In this document: positions 29,173-42,360 of the stretch, piece by piece
Layout of the letters: every line of letters starts with the position of its first letter
Numbering within the stretch: the stretch's first letter is position 1
The notes under the pieces: model-generated
Database searches by the model: none
Seen by the model: the letters and a program-made list of their open reading frames with translations, nothing else
What the model was told of the DNA's origin: nothing
NCBI GenBank assembly: GCA_030433355.1
Contig: JAUIMG010000002.1
Coordinates: 186,001-250,000, forward strand
DNA from: Bacteroidia bacterium
Lineage (GTDB): Bacteria > Bacteroidota > Bacteroidia > Flavobacteriales_E > Vicingaceae
Direction of reading: 5' to 3'
Length of the DNA: 64,000 bases
Made by a program: the position numbers and the translations under genes

Positions 29173-29558
29173 TGGCATCTATTTTTAGCAAAATAGTTTC
29201 AGGAGAAATCTCATCTTTTAAGATTGCAGAATCAGAAGAATTTCTAGCTTTTTTAGATGTAAATCCACTTCGAGAAGGACATACATTGGTTATTCCCAAA
29301 AAGGAGATCGATTATCTTTTTAATATTGAGGATGCTCAATTATCAGCGATGTGGATATTTGCAAAGCAAGTAGCTAAAAAAATTGAATCCAAAATAGATT
29401 GCAAACGGATAGGTGTAGCAGTTGTTGGACTTGAAGTTCCTCACGCTCACATTCATTTAATTCCAATCAACTCTGTTAGTGATATGGATTTTTCCAAAGA
29501 AAAACTACAAATAAGTCAAACAAGATTGCAAGAAGTTGCAGAGCTGATAAACAGCTAG
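29172..29558 (+). CDS. HIT-family nucleotide hydrolase
   Basis: 128 residues, histidine triad protein with the active-site motif HAHIHLIPI near residues 93-101 and the N-terminal IFSKIVSGEISSFKI. Acts on nucleoside phosphoramidates or dinucleotides such as AppppA; the exact substrate cannot be told. Coupled to greA by a TAATG overlap. Its stop shares CTAG with the convergent ruvC. Confidence 0.92.
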   Translation: MASIFSKIVSGEISSFKIAESEEFLAFLDVNPLREGHTLVIPKKEIDYLFNIEDAQLSAMWIFAKQVAKKIESKIDCKRIGVAVVGLEVPHAHIHLIPINSVSDMDFSKEKLQISQTRLQEVAELINS

Positions 29559-30121
29559 ACTTTCCTTTCTGGGTTTTGCTTTAAAAAACTTTCCCAACTC
29601 CCTGCTTTTTTTTTGTTATTAGATGTTTTGCCTTGGTAATGGTGGCAAAGGGCAACAGCTAATGCATCCGTTGCATCCAATGTTTTTGGGCTTTCTGGAT
29701 ATTGTAATATAGATTTCAACATGGCTGCCACTTGCTCTTTCGAAGCTGCACCTTTACCTGTAACCGACTTCTTTATTTTTTTTGGCATATATTCCATTAT
29801 TGGAACATTTCTACTCAAACTAGCTGCCATTGCAACACCTTGAGCTCTCCCTAATTTTAACATGGATTGTGCATTTTTACCATAAAAAGGAGCTTCTATG
29901 GCTGCCTCATCTACTTTATATTCATCAATAATTCCAGTTATTCTTTCATAAATTCTTTTCAATCTTAAGTTATGATCACCAAGTTTAGTTAGATGTATGG
30001 CACCCATTGATAACAGAGATATTTGTCCTTTGCTAATAGATATTAAGCCATAACCCATTATATTCGTGCCAGGATCGATTCCTAAAATTATTTTATCAGA
30101 CTGGTTAATTTTTGAATTCAT
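29555..30121 (-). CDS. ruvC: Holliday junction endodeoxyribonuclease RuvC
   Basis: Resolves Holliday junctions during recombination together with RuvAB. Catalytic residues fit the family: GIDPGTNIMGYG near the N-terminus, EAPFYGKNAQSMLKLGRAQG, and DATDALAVALCHHY. The frame opens four codons earlier at 30133, but MNSKINQ (30121) fits the usual short N-terminus. The start overlaps the opposite-strand flippase-like gene, which begins at 30112 or 30121. Confidence 0.95.
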   Translation of the reverse strand: MNSKINQSDKIILGIDPGTNIMGYGLISISKGQISLLSMGAIHLTKLGDHNLRLKRIYERITGIIDEYKVDEAAIEAPFYGKNAQSMLKLGRAQGVAMAASLSRNVPIMEYMPKKIKKSVTGKGAASKEQVAAMLKSILQYPESPKTLDATDALAVALCHHYQGKTSNNKKKAGSWESFLKQNPERKV

Positions 30122-31083
30122 TGAGTAAGACAAAGCTATTTAAAATAATAAGAGTTACAGGCAGTCTATTGATTACAATATGGATATTGGTTTATTTATA
30201 TGAAGCTTTGCAAAGCAGATTGAATTCTATAGATGTTAGCCATTTAGTTCAAATGCTACTAAATTGCCCATTATATCTGCTAATTATTTTTATCTTAATG
30301 CCAATAAATTGGTTAGTAGAAACATTGAAATGGAACAGGCTGATTTCTATTTTTCAAAAATTTAGTCTTAGTAAGGCTTATAAAGTAGTTTTAGCTAGCT
30401 TAAGTTTTAGTTTAATAACTCCTAATAGGATAGGTGATTTCGCAGTAAGATTAATTCTTGTTGAAAAACAGAATCGTTGGCTTGGGGCATATGCCAGTTT
30501 TATATCTTCATTTGCTCAGTTATCAGTTACAATTATCTTCGGGCTTTTATGCTTAGGACTTAATATCAATTCATTTGTAAATGCGGATGAGAATGTCAAA
30601 TTTGGATTAGAAATCCTTTGCTATCTGACTGTCATTGTTATTTTGCTTTTGTTTATTAAGTCTAATGCTTTAAGGTTGCTTTTTTATAAGTTAAATGTTG
30701 AAGTAATTAAAAAGTCTACTATACTTGAAAAAATAAATAGTCGTAGGAATAGGGTTTTAACTTTATCTCTAAGCTTGATTAGGTATTTGGTATTCTTTGT
30801 TCAATTTGCTTTATTCGCCTTAATTTTTGGGGAGGAATTTAACACAAGATTAATCTCATCAATTTCTATAATTTTTCTTTTTACAACGGTTATACCATCC
30901 TCTTGGCTTTCGGAAATTGCGGTTAGAGCTGGTGTTTCTTTTTATGTTTTTGAATCTTTACATTTAGACCCAATAATTGGCTTAAGTTGCAGTATTTGTT
31001 TGTGGGTAATTAATATATTTTTACCTGCTATATTTGGTCTTGGGTTTTTAAATAGTATAAACCTAAATAGGAATTTCAACTAG
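30112..31083 (+). CDS. flippase-like membrane protein (lysylphosphatidylglycerol synthase TM family)
   Basis: 323 residues with about eight transmembrane segments, matching the membrane domain shared by MprF-type proteins and the UPF0104 family. Features: ITPNRIGDFAVRLILVEK (residues about 98-116) and the late SWLSEIAVRAGVSF. No catalytic aminoacyl-transfer domain is attached. It precedes a GT2 glycosyltransferase gene whose GTG start overlaps its stop, so it may move the glycosylated lipid; that is inference. A TTG start is used (30112 or 30121), and no in-frame ATG exists near the beginning. Confidence 0.8.
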   Translation: MNSLSKTKLFKIIRVTGSLLITIWILVYLYEALQSRLNSIDVSHLVQMLLNCPLYLLIIFILMPINWLVETLKWNRLISIFQKFSLSKAYKVVLASLSFSLITPNRIGDFAVRLILVEKQNRWLGAYASFISSFAQLSVTIIFGLLCLGLNINSFVNADENVKFGLEILCYLTVIVILLLFIKSNALRLLFYKLNVEVIKKSTILEKINSRRNRVLTLSLSLIRYLVFFVQFALFALIFGEEFNTRLISSISIIFLFTTVIPSSWLSEIAVRAGVSFYVFESLHLDPIIGLSCSICLWVINIFLPAIFGLGFLNSINLNRNFN

Positions 31084-32177
31084 TGTTTATAATTGTTATA
31101 GCTCCCTTTCTACTTTATGGATTGCTTCTAATAGTAGTATTATTGCTTGGTGAAAAAAAAGAATATCATTCCATAGCGACAAGTACGCAGTTATTCTTTA
31201 CTATAGTTATTCCGTTTCGAAATGAAGAAGAAAACCTTTCAAGTCTAATTTATTCAATAAAGCAATTAGAGTATGATAGAAGTCGATTTGAAGTAATTTT
31301 TATAGATGATCATTCAGAAGATGATGGACTGGTTCGGATTGAAAAAGAATTAAAAGGATCAGAGATAAATTGGAAATTAATTTTACATACTGATAGACAA
31401 GGTAAAAAGAATGCAATAAAACTGGGAGTCAAGAAAGCAAGGTATGATATAATTGCCATGACAGATGCCGATTGTATTTTGCCAAAAAACTGGCTGAATA
31501 GCTTATCATTTGGTTTTTTGTCTAAGAAATTAGATTTAGTTCTTGGCCCTATAAAATATAAGCAAAGAGGGTTTTTTACATATTTACAAAAAGTAGAATT
31601 GGCTGCGCTGATGTCATTAACTAGCTTAAGCTGTAAAATTGGGAGAGCAATTCTTGGAAATGCAGCAAATATGGCATTTCGAAAAGAAATATTTAAGGAA
31701 AATTACCTATTGGATAATAAATCAGAATCTGGAGATGATATATTTTTACTTTATGCGTTGAAAAAGCTAGAAGGGATAAAAATTGGATTTATAGCCAATG
31801 CACCTATTTCTACTAGAGCATCTACAACACTAAAAGGATTTATAGCTCAAAGGTTAAGATGGGCCTCTAAATCGAAGTATATAAAAGATAGGGATGCTAT
31901 TATATATGGCATATTTACATTGATATTAAATGTTGTTTATATAGCTTTATTTATAGTAGTGTTGATTTACCCTTCGTATTTTTTTTATTTGATATTTACC
32001 TTTCTTATTAAGCTTTTCTGTGATACCACTTTAGTAGTTTTAAATCAAAATATATCGCGAATTCAATATCCTTTTATAGGTGCTGTTTTATTATCTATCA
32101 TCTATCCCTTTTACAGTATTCTAATTGCTAGCTTCTCTTTATTTTTGAAACCACAATGGAAGGGAAGAAGGATTTAA
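31083..32177 (+). CDS. membrane-associated family 2 glycosyltransferase
   Basis: 364 residues. N-terminal hydrophobic segment, then a GT-A domain with TIVIPFRNEEENLSSLIYSI, the metal-binding MTDADCILP (DxD-type) and the QRLRWASK motif (QxxRW, as in processive GT2 enzymes), and several transmembrane helices at the C-terminus. It transfers a sugar to a membrane or polysaccharide acceptor, substrate unknown. GTG start overlaps the stop of the flippase-like gene, and the 3' end overlaps the ABC permease gene by 22 bases. Confidence 0.9.
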   Translation: MFIIVIAPFLLYGLLLIVVLLLGEKKEYHSIATSTQLFFTIVIPFRNEEENLSSLIYSIKQLEYDRSRFEVIFIDDHSEDDGLVRIEKELKGSEINWKLILHTDRQGKKNAIKLGVKKARYDIIAMTDADCILPKNWLNSLSFGFLSKKLDLVLGPIKYKQRGFFTYLQKVELAALMSLTSLSCKIGRAILGNAANMAFRKEIFKENYLLDNKSESGDDIFLLYALKKLEGIKIGFIANAPISTRASTTLKGFIAQRLRWASKSKYIKDRDAIIYGIFTLILNVVYIALFIVVLIYPSYFFYLIFTFLIKLFCDTTLVVLNQNISRIQYPFIGAVLLSIIYPFYSILIASFSLFLKPQWKGRRI

Positions 32178-33283
32178 ATCAGCTTACATTAATTACACCT
32201 TCTCAAATGATTTGGAGGAGATTTAAATCTAACCCTTTAAGTATTCTAGGGTTAATAACAATTTTTACTTTTTTATTAATTGCCGTCTTAGGCCCTTTTA
32301 TTCGACCTGACTCTAGCTCTAAAGCTAATTTTCAGAATATTGAAATAGCAAGGAAACACCCGGGATTTCATCTAGAAATGCTAAGAGTAAAGAATCAAGA
32401 AAAGGAAAGTTCTTTATTTAGGAATTGGCTTTTTGGTTATGAAACAGACTTTTATGAAATACCTATACACTCTAAAATAGAAAGGAATGATTCTATTATA
32501 ATTGAGAAGTATACTGGAGATATTCCAAATAATGGGGAGGTCTTGTCTTATTCTTTATTAAGTAAAAAATGGAAAGGAAAAGATAGTTTTGAATTTTACA
32601 ATAAAACTTATTTATTAGGAACGGACCGTTATGGTCGAGATATGCTAAGCCGCTTAATGGCAGGTACTTGGATTTCTTTTACAGTAGGTTTTATTTCTAT
32701 CTTAATTTCATTAGTAATTGGCATCTCATTGGGTTTAATTGCTGGATATTACAAGGGCAAGGCAGATGATGTAATAATGTGGTTTATAAATGTGGTTTGG
32801 TCCATTCCTACGCTACTTTTAGTAATAGCAATAACCTTTGCGCTAGGAAAAGGGTTTTGGCAGGTTTTTGTTGCAGTTGGATTAACCATGTGGGTTGAAG
32901 TTGCAAGAGTAGTAAGGGGTCAAGTTTTATCAGTAAGAGAAAAAGAGTACATAGAAGCCGGAAGATCTTTCGGCTTTAGTGATTTTAGAATTTTATTTCG
33001 TCATTTATTGCCCAATATTACAGGACCAATTATAGTTATTTCAGCTTCAAATTTTGCAGCTGCAATTTTAATAGAAGCGGGTTTGAGCTTTTTAGGTCTA
33101 GGTGCTCAACCACCACAAGCTACTTGGGGTAAAATGATTAGTGAGCATAAGGGCTATATTGTAACTGGGGATGCTTACTTAGCATTACTACCTGGTTTAG
33201 CTATCTTTATATTAGTGCTTTCTTTCGTCTTAGTTGGAAATGGTTTGAAAGATTCATTTGATACTAAGGTAGATTTAGAATAA
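32156..33283 (+). CDS. ABC transporter permease, oligopeptide/dipeptide (OppC/DppC) type
   Basis: 375 residues. An N-terminal cytoplasmic stretch and TM1 (about residues 29-50), then an unusually long region before the LLGTDRYGRDMLSRL motif near residue 155, then the five-helix permease domain with the EAA loop (EYIEAGRSFGFSDFRILF) and the final GLSFLGLGAQPPQATWG. Family members import or export peptides or related compounds with a second permease and ATPases. None of those genes is in the window. It overlaps the glycosyltransferase gene. Confidence 0.88.
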   Translation: MEGKKDLNQLTLITPSQMIWRRFKSNPLSILGLITIFTFLLIAVLGPFIRPDSSSKANFQNIEIARKHPGFHLEMLRVKNQEKESSLFRNWLFGYETDFYEIPIHSKIERNDSIIIEKYTGDIPNNGEVLSYSLLSKKWKGKDSFEFYNKTYLLGTDRYGRDMLSRLMAGTWISFTVGFISILISLVIGISLGLIAGYYKGKADDVIMWFINVVWSIPTLLLVIAITFALGKGFWQVFVAVGLTMWVEVARVVRGQVLSVREKEYIEAGRSFGFSDFRILFRHLLPNITGPIIVISASNFAAAILIEAGLSFLGLGAQPPQATWGKMISEHKGYIVTGDAYLALLPGLAIFILVLSFVLVGNGLKDSFDTKVDLE

Positions 33284-34660
33284 AAGAATACTACTTATAA
33301 ATATAAGTAAACCCACCAGCATTATTATTAAGGTATAAGGGAGTATACTTTTAGCTTTCAATTTAGTAATGCCAAGAAGAGGTAAAGCCCAGAAAGGTTG
33401 CAACATATTCGTTAATTGGTCGCCATAGGCTAAGGAAAGAATTGCTTTGGGAAGGCTAACTCCAATTTCATTTGCTGCCTGAATTATTATCGGTCCCTGT
33501 ACAGCCCACTGACCGCCTCCACTTGGAACAAATATATTTACTAGCCCCGCGCTAAATAAAGTAAATATTGGAAAGGTAGTTTCGCTCGAGATGGAAACAA
33601 AGAAGTTTGCAAGAGACTCAATCATTCCACTTTCTTTCATTAGACCCATAATGCCAAAATAAAGAGGGAATTGGATTAGAATTCCAGAGGCACCTTGAAT
33701 TGCTTCATCAACTGAATGGATGAATGTATTGACACTTTTATGCATGAATAAGCATAAACTAAAAAGAAGAAGGTTAATATAATTTGGGTTGATAAAACCT
33801 AAGGAAGAACTTGAAGGGTGACTTATGGAAATATAAATGAGATATAGAAGTAGTAATATACCAATAGCTTTTCCAAAATAAGAGGAGTTATCAATTTTCT
33901 CCGCCCCATGTAAATGGCCTTTCTCATCCATATGTCTCGCAGATATAAACGAAGGCAGCTGTTCTGATTTTTTTGAGAATTTACCTAATAAATAAAAGGA
34001 GATAGGTAACAGAATAATCAAGCATAGCGAAGTGTAAATGTTCATAGTAGAAAATACCGTCTGATCAAAACCTATTGCACTTAAATTTATAGAGTTGCTT
34101 TGTAGTCCACGCATAAGATCAACCAGATGCCCTTCTTCAGCTACTTTAATCAAAGAAGAGCCACTTATACCACCGTGCCAAACCATGAGACCGCAATAGC
34201 CTGCTGCACCCATTAGTGGATAATTTATTGAGATTTTATTGATAGAGGCATTTTCTCCAACTTTTCTGGCAATAATGGCTCCGAATATTAAGCCTAAACC
34301 CCAATTGAACAAACTGACCAGAATTGTGAATAACGCTATTAGTGCAGCTGCTTTACCATTTGAATCTGCCTGCTTGACAATTAGTTTTATTATTGAGTCA
34401 ATTGGAGGACTTAAGGCAAGAACATGACCTAAAATAAGCATTAGCATCATTTGAAATGCGAATACAATTAAGCCGTTATTCCATAAGCCATTTTCCCAGT
34501 ACCCCAATAAATCTATGCTATAATTTAAATAAGTTGAATTAGCTGGAATAGTTAAAAATAGAGCGAAGAGAAATGAAATAATGGTAAGTAATAATGCAAT
34601 TGTAAATGGCGTAGGAAGTAGCCATTGAAAAGCTTGACTATATCTTTCTGAAAATTTCAT
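33275..34660 (-). CDS. atoE: AtoE-family short-chain fatty acid transporter
   Basis: 461 residues, about 11-12 transmembrane segments. N-terminal FQWLLPTPFTIALLLT, central GLMVWHGGISGSSL, and C-terminal FVPSGGGQWAVQGPI and SLAYGDQLTNMLQPFWAL motifs are diagnostic for the AtoE (TIGR00366) family, which moves short-chain fatty acids such as acetoacetate or butyrate. No acyl-CoA transferase genes lie next to it. The 3' end overlaps the convergent ABC permease gene by nine bases. Confidence 0.9.
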   Translation of the reverse strand: MKFSERYSQAFQWLLPTPFTIALLLTIISFLFALFLTIPANSTYLNYSIDLLGYWENGLWNNGLIVFAFQMMLMLILGHVLALSPPIDSIIKLIVKQADSNGKAAALIALFTILVSLFNWGLGLIFGAIIARKVGENASINKISINYPLMGAAGYCGLMVWHGGISGSSLIKVAEEGHLVDLMRGLQSNSINLSAIGFDQTVFSTMNIYTSLCLIILLPISFYLLGKFSKKSEQLPSFISARHMDEKGHLHGAEKIDNSSYFGKAIGILLLLYLIYISISHPSSSSLGFINPNYINLLLFSLCLFMHKSVNTFIHSVDEAIQGASGILIQFPLYFGIMGLMKESGMIESLANFFVSISSETTFPIFTLFSAGLVNIFVPSGGGQWAVQGPIIIQAANEIGVSLPKAILSLAYGDQLTNMLQPFWALPLLGITKLKAKSILPYTLIIMLVGLLIFISSILLF

Positions 34661-34689
34661 CGAGTGAATTTAATTTAAATATGGTATAA

Positions 34690-38640
<3,951 letters not shown>

Positions 38641-38652
38641 CTTGAAATAAAA

Positions 38653-38678
38653 ATAGCCGTTAATTTCTTAACGGCTAT
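38653..38678 (-). terminator. terminator between the DUF4177-like gene and recQ
   Basis: ATAGCCGTTAA and TTAACGGCTAT form an 11-base perfect stem with a TTTC loop; on the minus strand it is followed by a T-rich stretch. It sits between the stop of the 38705-39154 gene and the recQ start, only 13 bases before the recQ ATG, so recQ needs its own promoter or reads through. Confidence 0.75.
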
Positions 38679-38704
38679 CTGTATTAGAATAAGATTAGAA
38701 AAAC

Positions 38705-39154
38705 TTATTTTGTTCTCTTGAAAATATACCTTGTAATGAATATTCCTGTTCCATCTCCTTTTCCTGCATCACTTTCTACACCACTCGTAACTGTGAATAA
38801 TTCCCAGCCTTGAGTTGTTAAATCATTTAACATAGAAGAGAATAAAGCATCGTTTGAAGCTATATTTTGAAAGTTGATACCAACTAAACTGTAAAAGTTC
38901 AAAATTTTTGACTCATAGAACTGATCTACTTTTGCATCTCCTCTTTTTATATCTCCTTGATCTGACTTTTTACCGTCGGTTCTTTCTGTTGTAAATTCCT
39001 TATAATCTATTTCACTATTTTCTTGAATAATTCTAGATCTACCTAAACCACCTGGAACAACAGATTCAATGGTAGTAACTACTTTATACTCTACTTGAGA
39101 AAATAATTCGCTTCCTGCTACAACAAGCAAGCAGATTAATAATAACTTTTTCAT
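38705..39154 (-). CDS. hypothetical exported protein, DUF4177-like end
   Basis: 149 residues with a signal peptide (MKKLLLICLLVVAGSELFSQ). The last 60 residues (LFSSMLNDLTTQGWELFTVT, then ITRYIFKR) resemble DUF4177-type domains, in which a helix, a GWELVxV-like strand and a final basic strand recur. Function unknown. Monocistronic, with a terminator after it. Confidence 0.65.
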   Translation of the reverse strand: MKKLLLICLLVVAGSELFSQVEYKVVTTIESVVPGGLGRSRIIQENSEIDYKEFTTERTDGKKSDQGDIKRGDAKVDQFYESKILNFYSLVGINFQNIASNDALFSSMLNDLTTQGWELFTVTSGVESDAGKGDGTGIFITRYIFKRTK

Positions 39155-39250
39155 AATTGATTTTAAATTGATTTTTAATTAGTTATCAATAATACAGCTA
39201 AATACTTAAATATCATAGCATAAACTTTTAATAATTTGTTATTGAAGAGC

Positions 39251-39258
39251 TATCTTTG
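39251..39258 (+). promoter_or_regulatory. -7 box of the prfB promoter
   Basis: TATCTTTG matches TAnnTTTG exactly, 16 bases before the prfB ATG. The nearest TTG is at 39236-39238, only 12 bases upstream, so the -33 side is weak. Confidence 0.5.
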
Positions 39259-39274
39259 AACTTCAAATTTATAG

Positions 39275-40393
39275 ATGGTTACACAAGATAATATCAAACA
39301 ATTACTAGAAAGGGTTAGCGCTTTATATACCTACTTAGATATTGAAACTAAGACTATAAATATTAGAGAAGAAGAGCAGAGAACTCATTTGCCAGAATTT
39401 TGGGACAACCCAAAAGAAGCTGAAGTTATTCTTAAACAAATTAGGAATAAAAAGGTATGGACGGAAGGCTTCAAAAAAGCAAAGGCAGCGGCTGATGATT
39501 TAGAAGTGATGTTCGACTTTTACAAGGAAGGGGATGTTAGTGATGTAGAATTGCAAGAAGCATATAAGAAAGCGAGTAAAGAAGTGGAGGAATTAGAGTT
39601 TAAAAATATGTTAAGCTCTGAAGAGGATAGTTTAAGTGCTGTACTCCAGATTACAGCAGGAGCAGGTGGAACGGAAAGCTGTGATTGGGCTTCTATGTTA
39701 ATGCGCATGTATTTAATGTGGGGAGAGAAAAATGGAATGAAAATTAAAGAGTTGGACTTGCAAGAAGGAGATGTTGCAGGAATAAAGACGGTGACGATAG
39801 AGATTGAAGGAGAGTTTGCTTTTGGCTATTTAAAAGGAGAAAATGGGGTACATCGTTTGGTTAGAATTTCTCCATTTGACTCCAATGCAAAGCGACATAC
39901 TTCTTTTGCCTCGGTATATGTGTATCCTTTAGTTGACGATAGTATAGAAATTGAAGTAAACCCAGCGGACGTTTCTTGGGATACCTTCAGGTCTGGTGGA
40001 GCGGGTGGACAGAATGTGAATAAGGTAGAAACAGGAGTTAGACTTCATCATAAACCAACAGGGATTGTTATTGATAATACAGAGTCTAGGTCTCAACTAG
40101 CCAACAAAGAAAAAGCAATGCAGCTTTTAAAGTCTCAATTATTTGAAATGGAGATGAGAAAAAAGTTGGAAAAAAGAGCAGAAATAGAGGCAGATAAGAA
40201 AAAAATAGAATGGGGTTCACAAATAAGAAATTATGTGATGCATCCTTACAAAATGGTTAAAGATGTAAGGACAAATTATGAAACATCTAATGTAGACGGA
40301 GTTATGGATGGAGGATTAGATGAATTTATAAAAGCTTACTTAATGGAATATGGATCCAGTCAAATAAAAACAAATAACTCATTAAATTCATGA
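39275..40393 (+). CDS. prfB: peptide chain release factor 2
   Basis: Releases the finished protein at UGA and UAA codons. 372 residues; the stop-codon reading tripeptide SPF is at 199-201 and the catalytic GGQ at 244-246. The reading frame is continuous through the region corresponding to the usual programmed frameshift ([10 protein letters not shown]), with no UGA there, so expression does not depend on frameshifting. The stop overlaps the ATG of the next gene (ATGA). Confidence 0.96.
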   Translation: MVTQDNIKQLLERVSALYTYLDIETKTINIREEEQRTHLPEFWDNPKEAEVILKQIRNKKVWTEGFKKAKAAADDLEVMFDFYKEGDVSDVELQEAYKKASKEVEELEFKNMLSSEEDSLSAVLQITAGAGGTESCDWASMLMRMYLMWGEKNGMKIKELDLQEGDVAGIKTVTIEIEGEFAFGYLKGENGVHRLVRISPFDSNAKRHTSFASVYVYPLVDDSIEIEVNPADVSWDTFRSGGAGGQNVNKVETGVRLHHKPTGIVIDNTESRSQLANKEKAMQLLKSQLFEMEMRKKLEKRAEIEADKKKIEWGSQIRNYVMHPYKMVKDVRTNYETSNVDGVMDGGLDEFIKAYLMEYGSSQIKTNNSLNS

Positions 40394-40728
40394 TTATATA
40401 TCATAACCCAAGATGCAGGAAAAGCAGAGAAACACTTGCTTTAATTCAAGCAGAAGGGAAAGAAGTGGAGGTAGTTGAGTACCTCAAGGATATTCCTAAT
40501 AAAGATCAGTTGAATGATATTTTAATGAAGCTGAACTTAAATGTAAAAGATATAATCCGAAAAAATGAAGCTATCTACAAAGAAAACTTTAAAGGAAAAG
40601 ATTTCCATGATGAGGAGTGGGTGCAAATATTAATTGAGAATCCAAAATTGATTGAGAGACCAATTGTGGTTAGAGGGAATAAAGCAGTTATCGGTAGACC
40701 ACCGGAAACCGTAAAAGAACTCTTTTAA
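40390..40728 (+). CDS. ArsC-family thioredoxin-fold reductase
   Basis: 112 residues, ArsC/YfgD type. [19 protein letters not shown] contains the CxxS active site, and the late [17 protein letters not shown] matches the family's cis-proline segment (ERPIV). Family members include arsenate reductases and proteins of unknown substrate. No other arsenic genes are adjacent. Translationally coupled to prfB by a four-base overlap. Stop shares TTAA with a small opposite-strand gene. Confidence 0.88.
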   Translation: MIIYHNPRCRKSRETLALIQAEGKEVEVVEYLKDIPNKDQLNDILMKLNLNVKDIIRKNEAIYKENFKGKDFHDEEWVQILIENPKLIERPIVVRGNKAVIGRPPETVKELF

Positions 40729-40886
40729 TGAGCGTCTTCGTTTGTTGAGGTTTCTTTATTGCCTTTTAACTTCTCCATTACGTATAAAGTTATAGAATAA
40801 GGTAGGGCAAATGCTGATAAAAAGATTAATACCCAAAAAGCGAGTGAAAAAATGATTACAAATAATAAAAAACCGGCCGTATACAT
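40725..40886 (-). CDS. 53-residue membrane protein
   Basis: An ATG-started frame of 53 codons: a hydrophobic half (FLLFVIIFSLAFWVLIFLSA) followed by a polar, charged tail ([17 protein letters not shown]). It fits a small one- or two-helix inner-membrane protein. Convergent with the ArsC-like gene and sharing TTAA as a double stop, a pattern seen for five other real gene pairs here, which supports it. It fills the gap between the ArsC-like gene and fumC. Function unknown. Confidence 0.6.
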   Translation of the reverse strand: MYTAGFLLFVIIFSLAFWVLIFLSAFALPYSITLYVMEKLKGNKETSTNEDAH

Positions 40887-40962
40887 AGTAGGTAAATAAA
40901 TTTCTATGCAATTTTACGCAAAAATCACTGATTTAAGAATTTAGAAAATCAAAATATATAAG

Positions 40963-42360
40963 ATGGAATACAGAATTGAAAAAGATACCATGGGAGATGT
41001 TAAGGTTCCTGCAGATAAATATTGGGGAGCTCAAACAGAACGCTCTAGAAATAATTTTAAAATAGGGGATAGCAAGCAGCAAATGCCTTTAGAAATTGTA
41101 AAGGGTTTTGCTTATTTGAAGAAGGCTGCAGCCTATACAAATGCAGAACTTGGAGTATTAAAAGAAGAAAAAAGAGATTTAATTGCAAAGGTTTGTGACG
41201 AGATTTTAAATGGAGACTTAGATGACCAATTCCCTTTGGTAGTTTGGCAGACCGGTTCCGGCACGCAGTCCAATATGAATTGCAATGAAGTAATAGCAAA
41301 TAGAGCGCACGTTATTGCTGGAAATAAATTAGGTGAAGGAGATCGCTTTATTCACCCTAACGATGATGTAAATAAATCACAATCATCAAATGATACCTTT
41401 CCAACAGGAATGCACATTGCCATTTATAAAATGGTAGTCGAAACTACTATTCCTGGAGTAGAGAAATTGAGAAATACTTTGAATAAAAAGTCAGAGGCTT
41501 TTATGGAAGTTGTGAAAATTGGAAGAACTCATTTGATGGATGCGACTCCTTTAACGGTAGGTCAAGAGTTTTCTGCATATGTATCTCAACTAGATCATGG
41601 CTTAAAAGCATTAAGAAATACACTTGCTCACCTCTCTGAATTAGCTTTAGGAGGAACCGCAGTAGGAACAGGAATTAATACACCTGAGGGTTATTCAGAG
41701 TTGGTAGCAAAATACATTGCCGACTTTACAAAACTTCCCTTTATTACTGCTGAGAATAAATTTGAAGCCCTTTCAGCACATGATGCATTAGTGGAAACTC
41801 ATGGGGCTTTAAAACAATTGGCAATAAGTTTAATGAAGATTGGGAATGATATACGTTTATTAGCTTCTGGTCCTCGTTGTGGAATTGGTGAGATTAACAT
41901 TCCTGCTAATGAACCTGGTTCTTCTATTATGCCCGGTAAAGTAAACCCAACACAGGCAGAGGCGTTGACTATGGTTTGTGCTCAAGTTATAGGAAACGAT
42001 ATGGCTGTTGCAGCTGGTGGAATGAATGGACATTTTCAATTGAATGTTTTTAAGCCAATGATGGCTAAGAATCTATTGGAGTCAGCTAGATTGATTGGAG
42101 ATGCTTGTGTTTCTTTTGAAGAGCATTGCGCCTCTGGAATAGAACCAAACTTAACAAATATCAAAACTAATTTGAATAATTCTTTAATGTTAGTTACAGC
42201 ACTAAATACTCATATCGGATACGATAAGGCATCTAAGATTGCTAAAACAGCACATGAAAATGGAACTACTTTAAAGGAAGAGGCTATCAATTTAGGTTAT
42301 TTAACTTCCGAAGAGTTTGATGCTTGGGTAGACCCATCTAAAATGATTGGATCTCTTTAA
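40963..42360 (+). CDS. fumC: class II fumarate hydratase
   Basis: Interconverts fumarate and malate in the citric acid cycle. 465 residues with the signature [17 protein letters not shown] (catalytic loop), [11 protein letters not shown] and the [11 protein letters not shown] region. No metal cluster motifs, consistent with the heat-stable iron-free class II. Its stop shares a base with the next gene's ATG (TAATG). Confidence 0.97.
   Translation: MEYRIEKDTMGDVKVPADKYWGAQTERSRNNFKIGDSKQQMPLEIVKGFAYLKKAAAYTNAELGVLKEEKRDLIAKVCDEILNGDLDDQFPLVVWQTGSGTQSNMNCNEVIANRAHVIAGNKLGEGDRFIHPNDDVNKSQSSNDTFPTGMHIAIYKMVVETTIPGVEKLRNTLNKKSEAFMEVVKIGRTHLMDATPLTVGQEFSAYVSQLDHGLKALRNTLAHLSELALGGTAVGTGINTPEGYSELVAKYIADFTKLPFITAENKFEALSAHDALVETHGALKQLAISLMKIGNDIRLLASGPRCGIGEINIPANEPGSSIMPGKVNPTQAEALTMVCAQVIGNDMAVAAGGMNGHFQLNVFKPMMAKNLLESARLIGDACVSFEEHCASGIEPNLTNIKTNLNNSLMLVTALNTHIGYDKASKIAKTAHENGTTLKEEAINLGYLTSEEFDAWVDPSKMIGSL

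Noticed and set aside
39275-39360. Programmed frameshift site in prfB
   Set aside because: The frame is continuous over the usual site with no UGA codon; many bacteria lack the frameshift.
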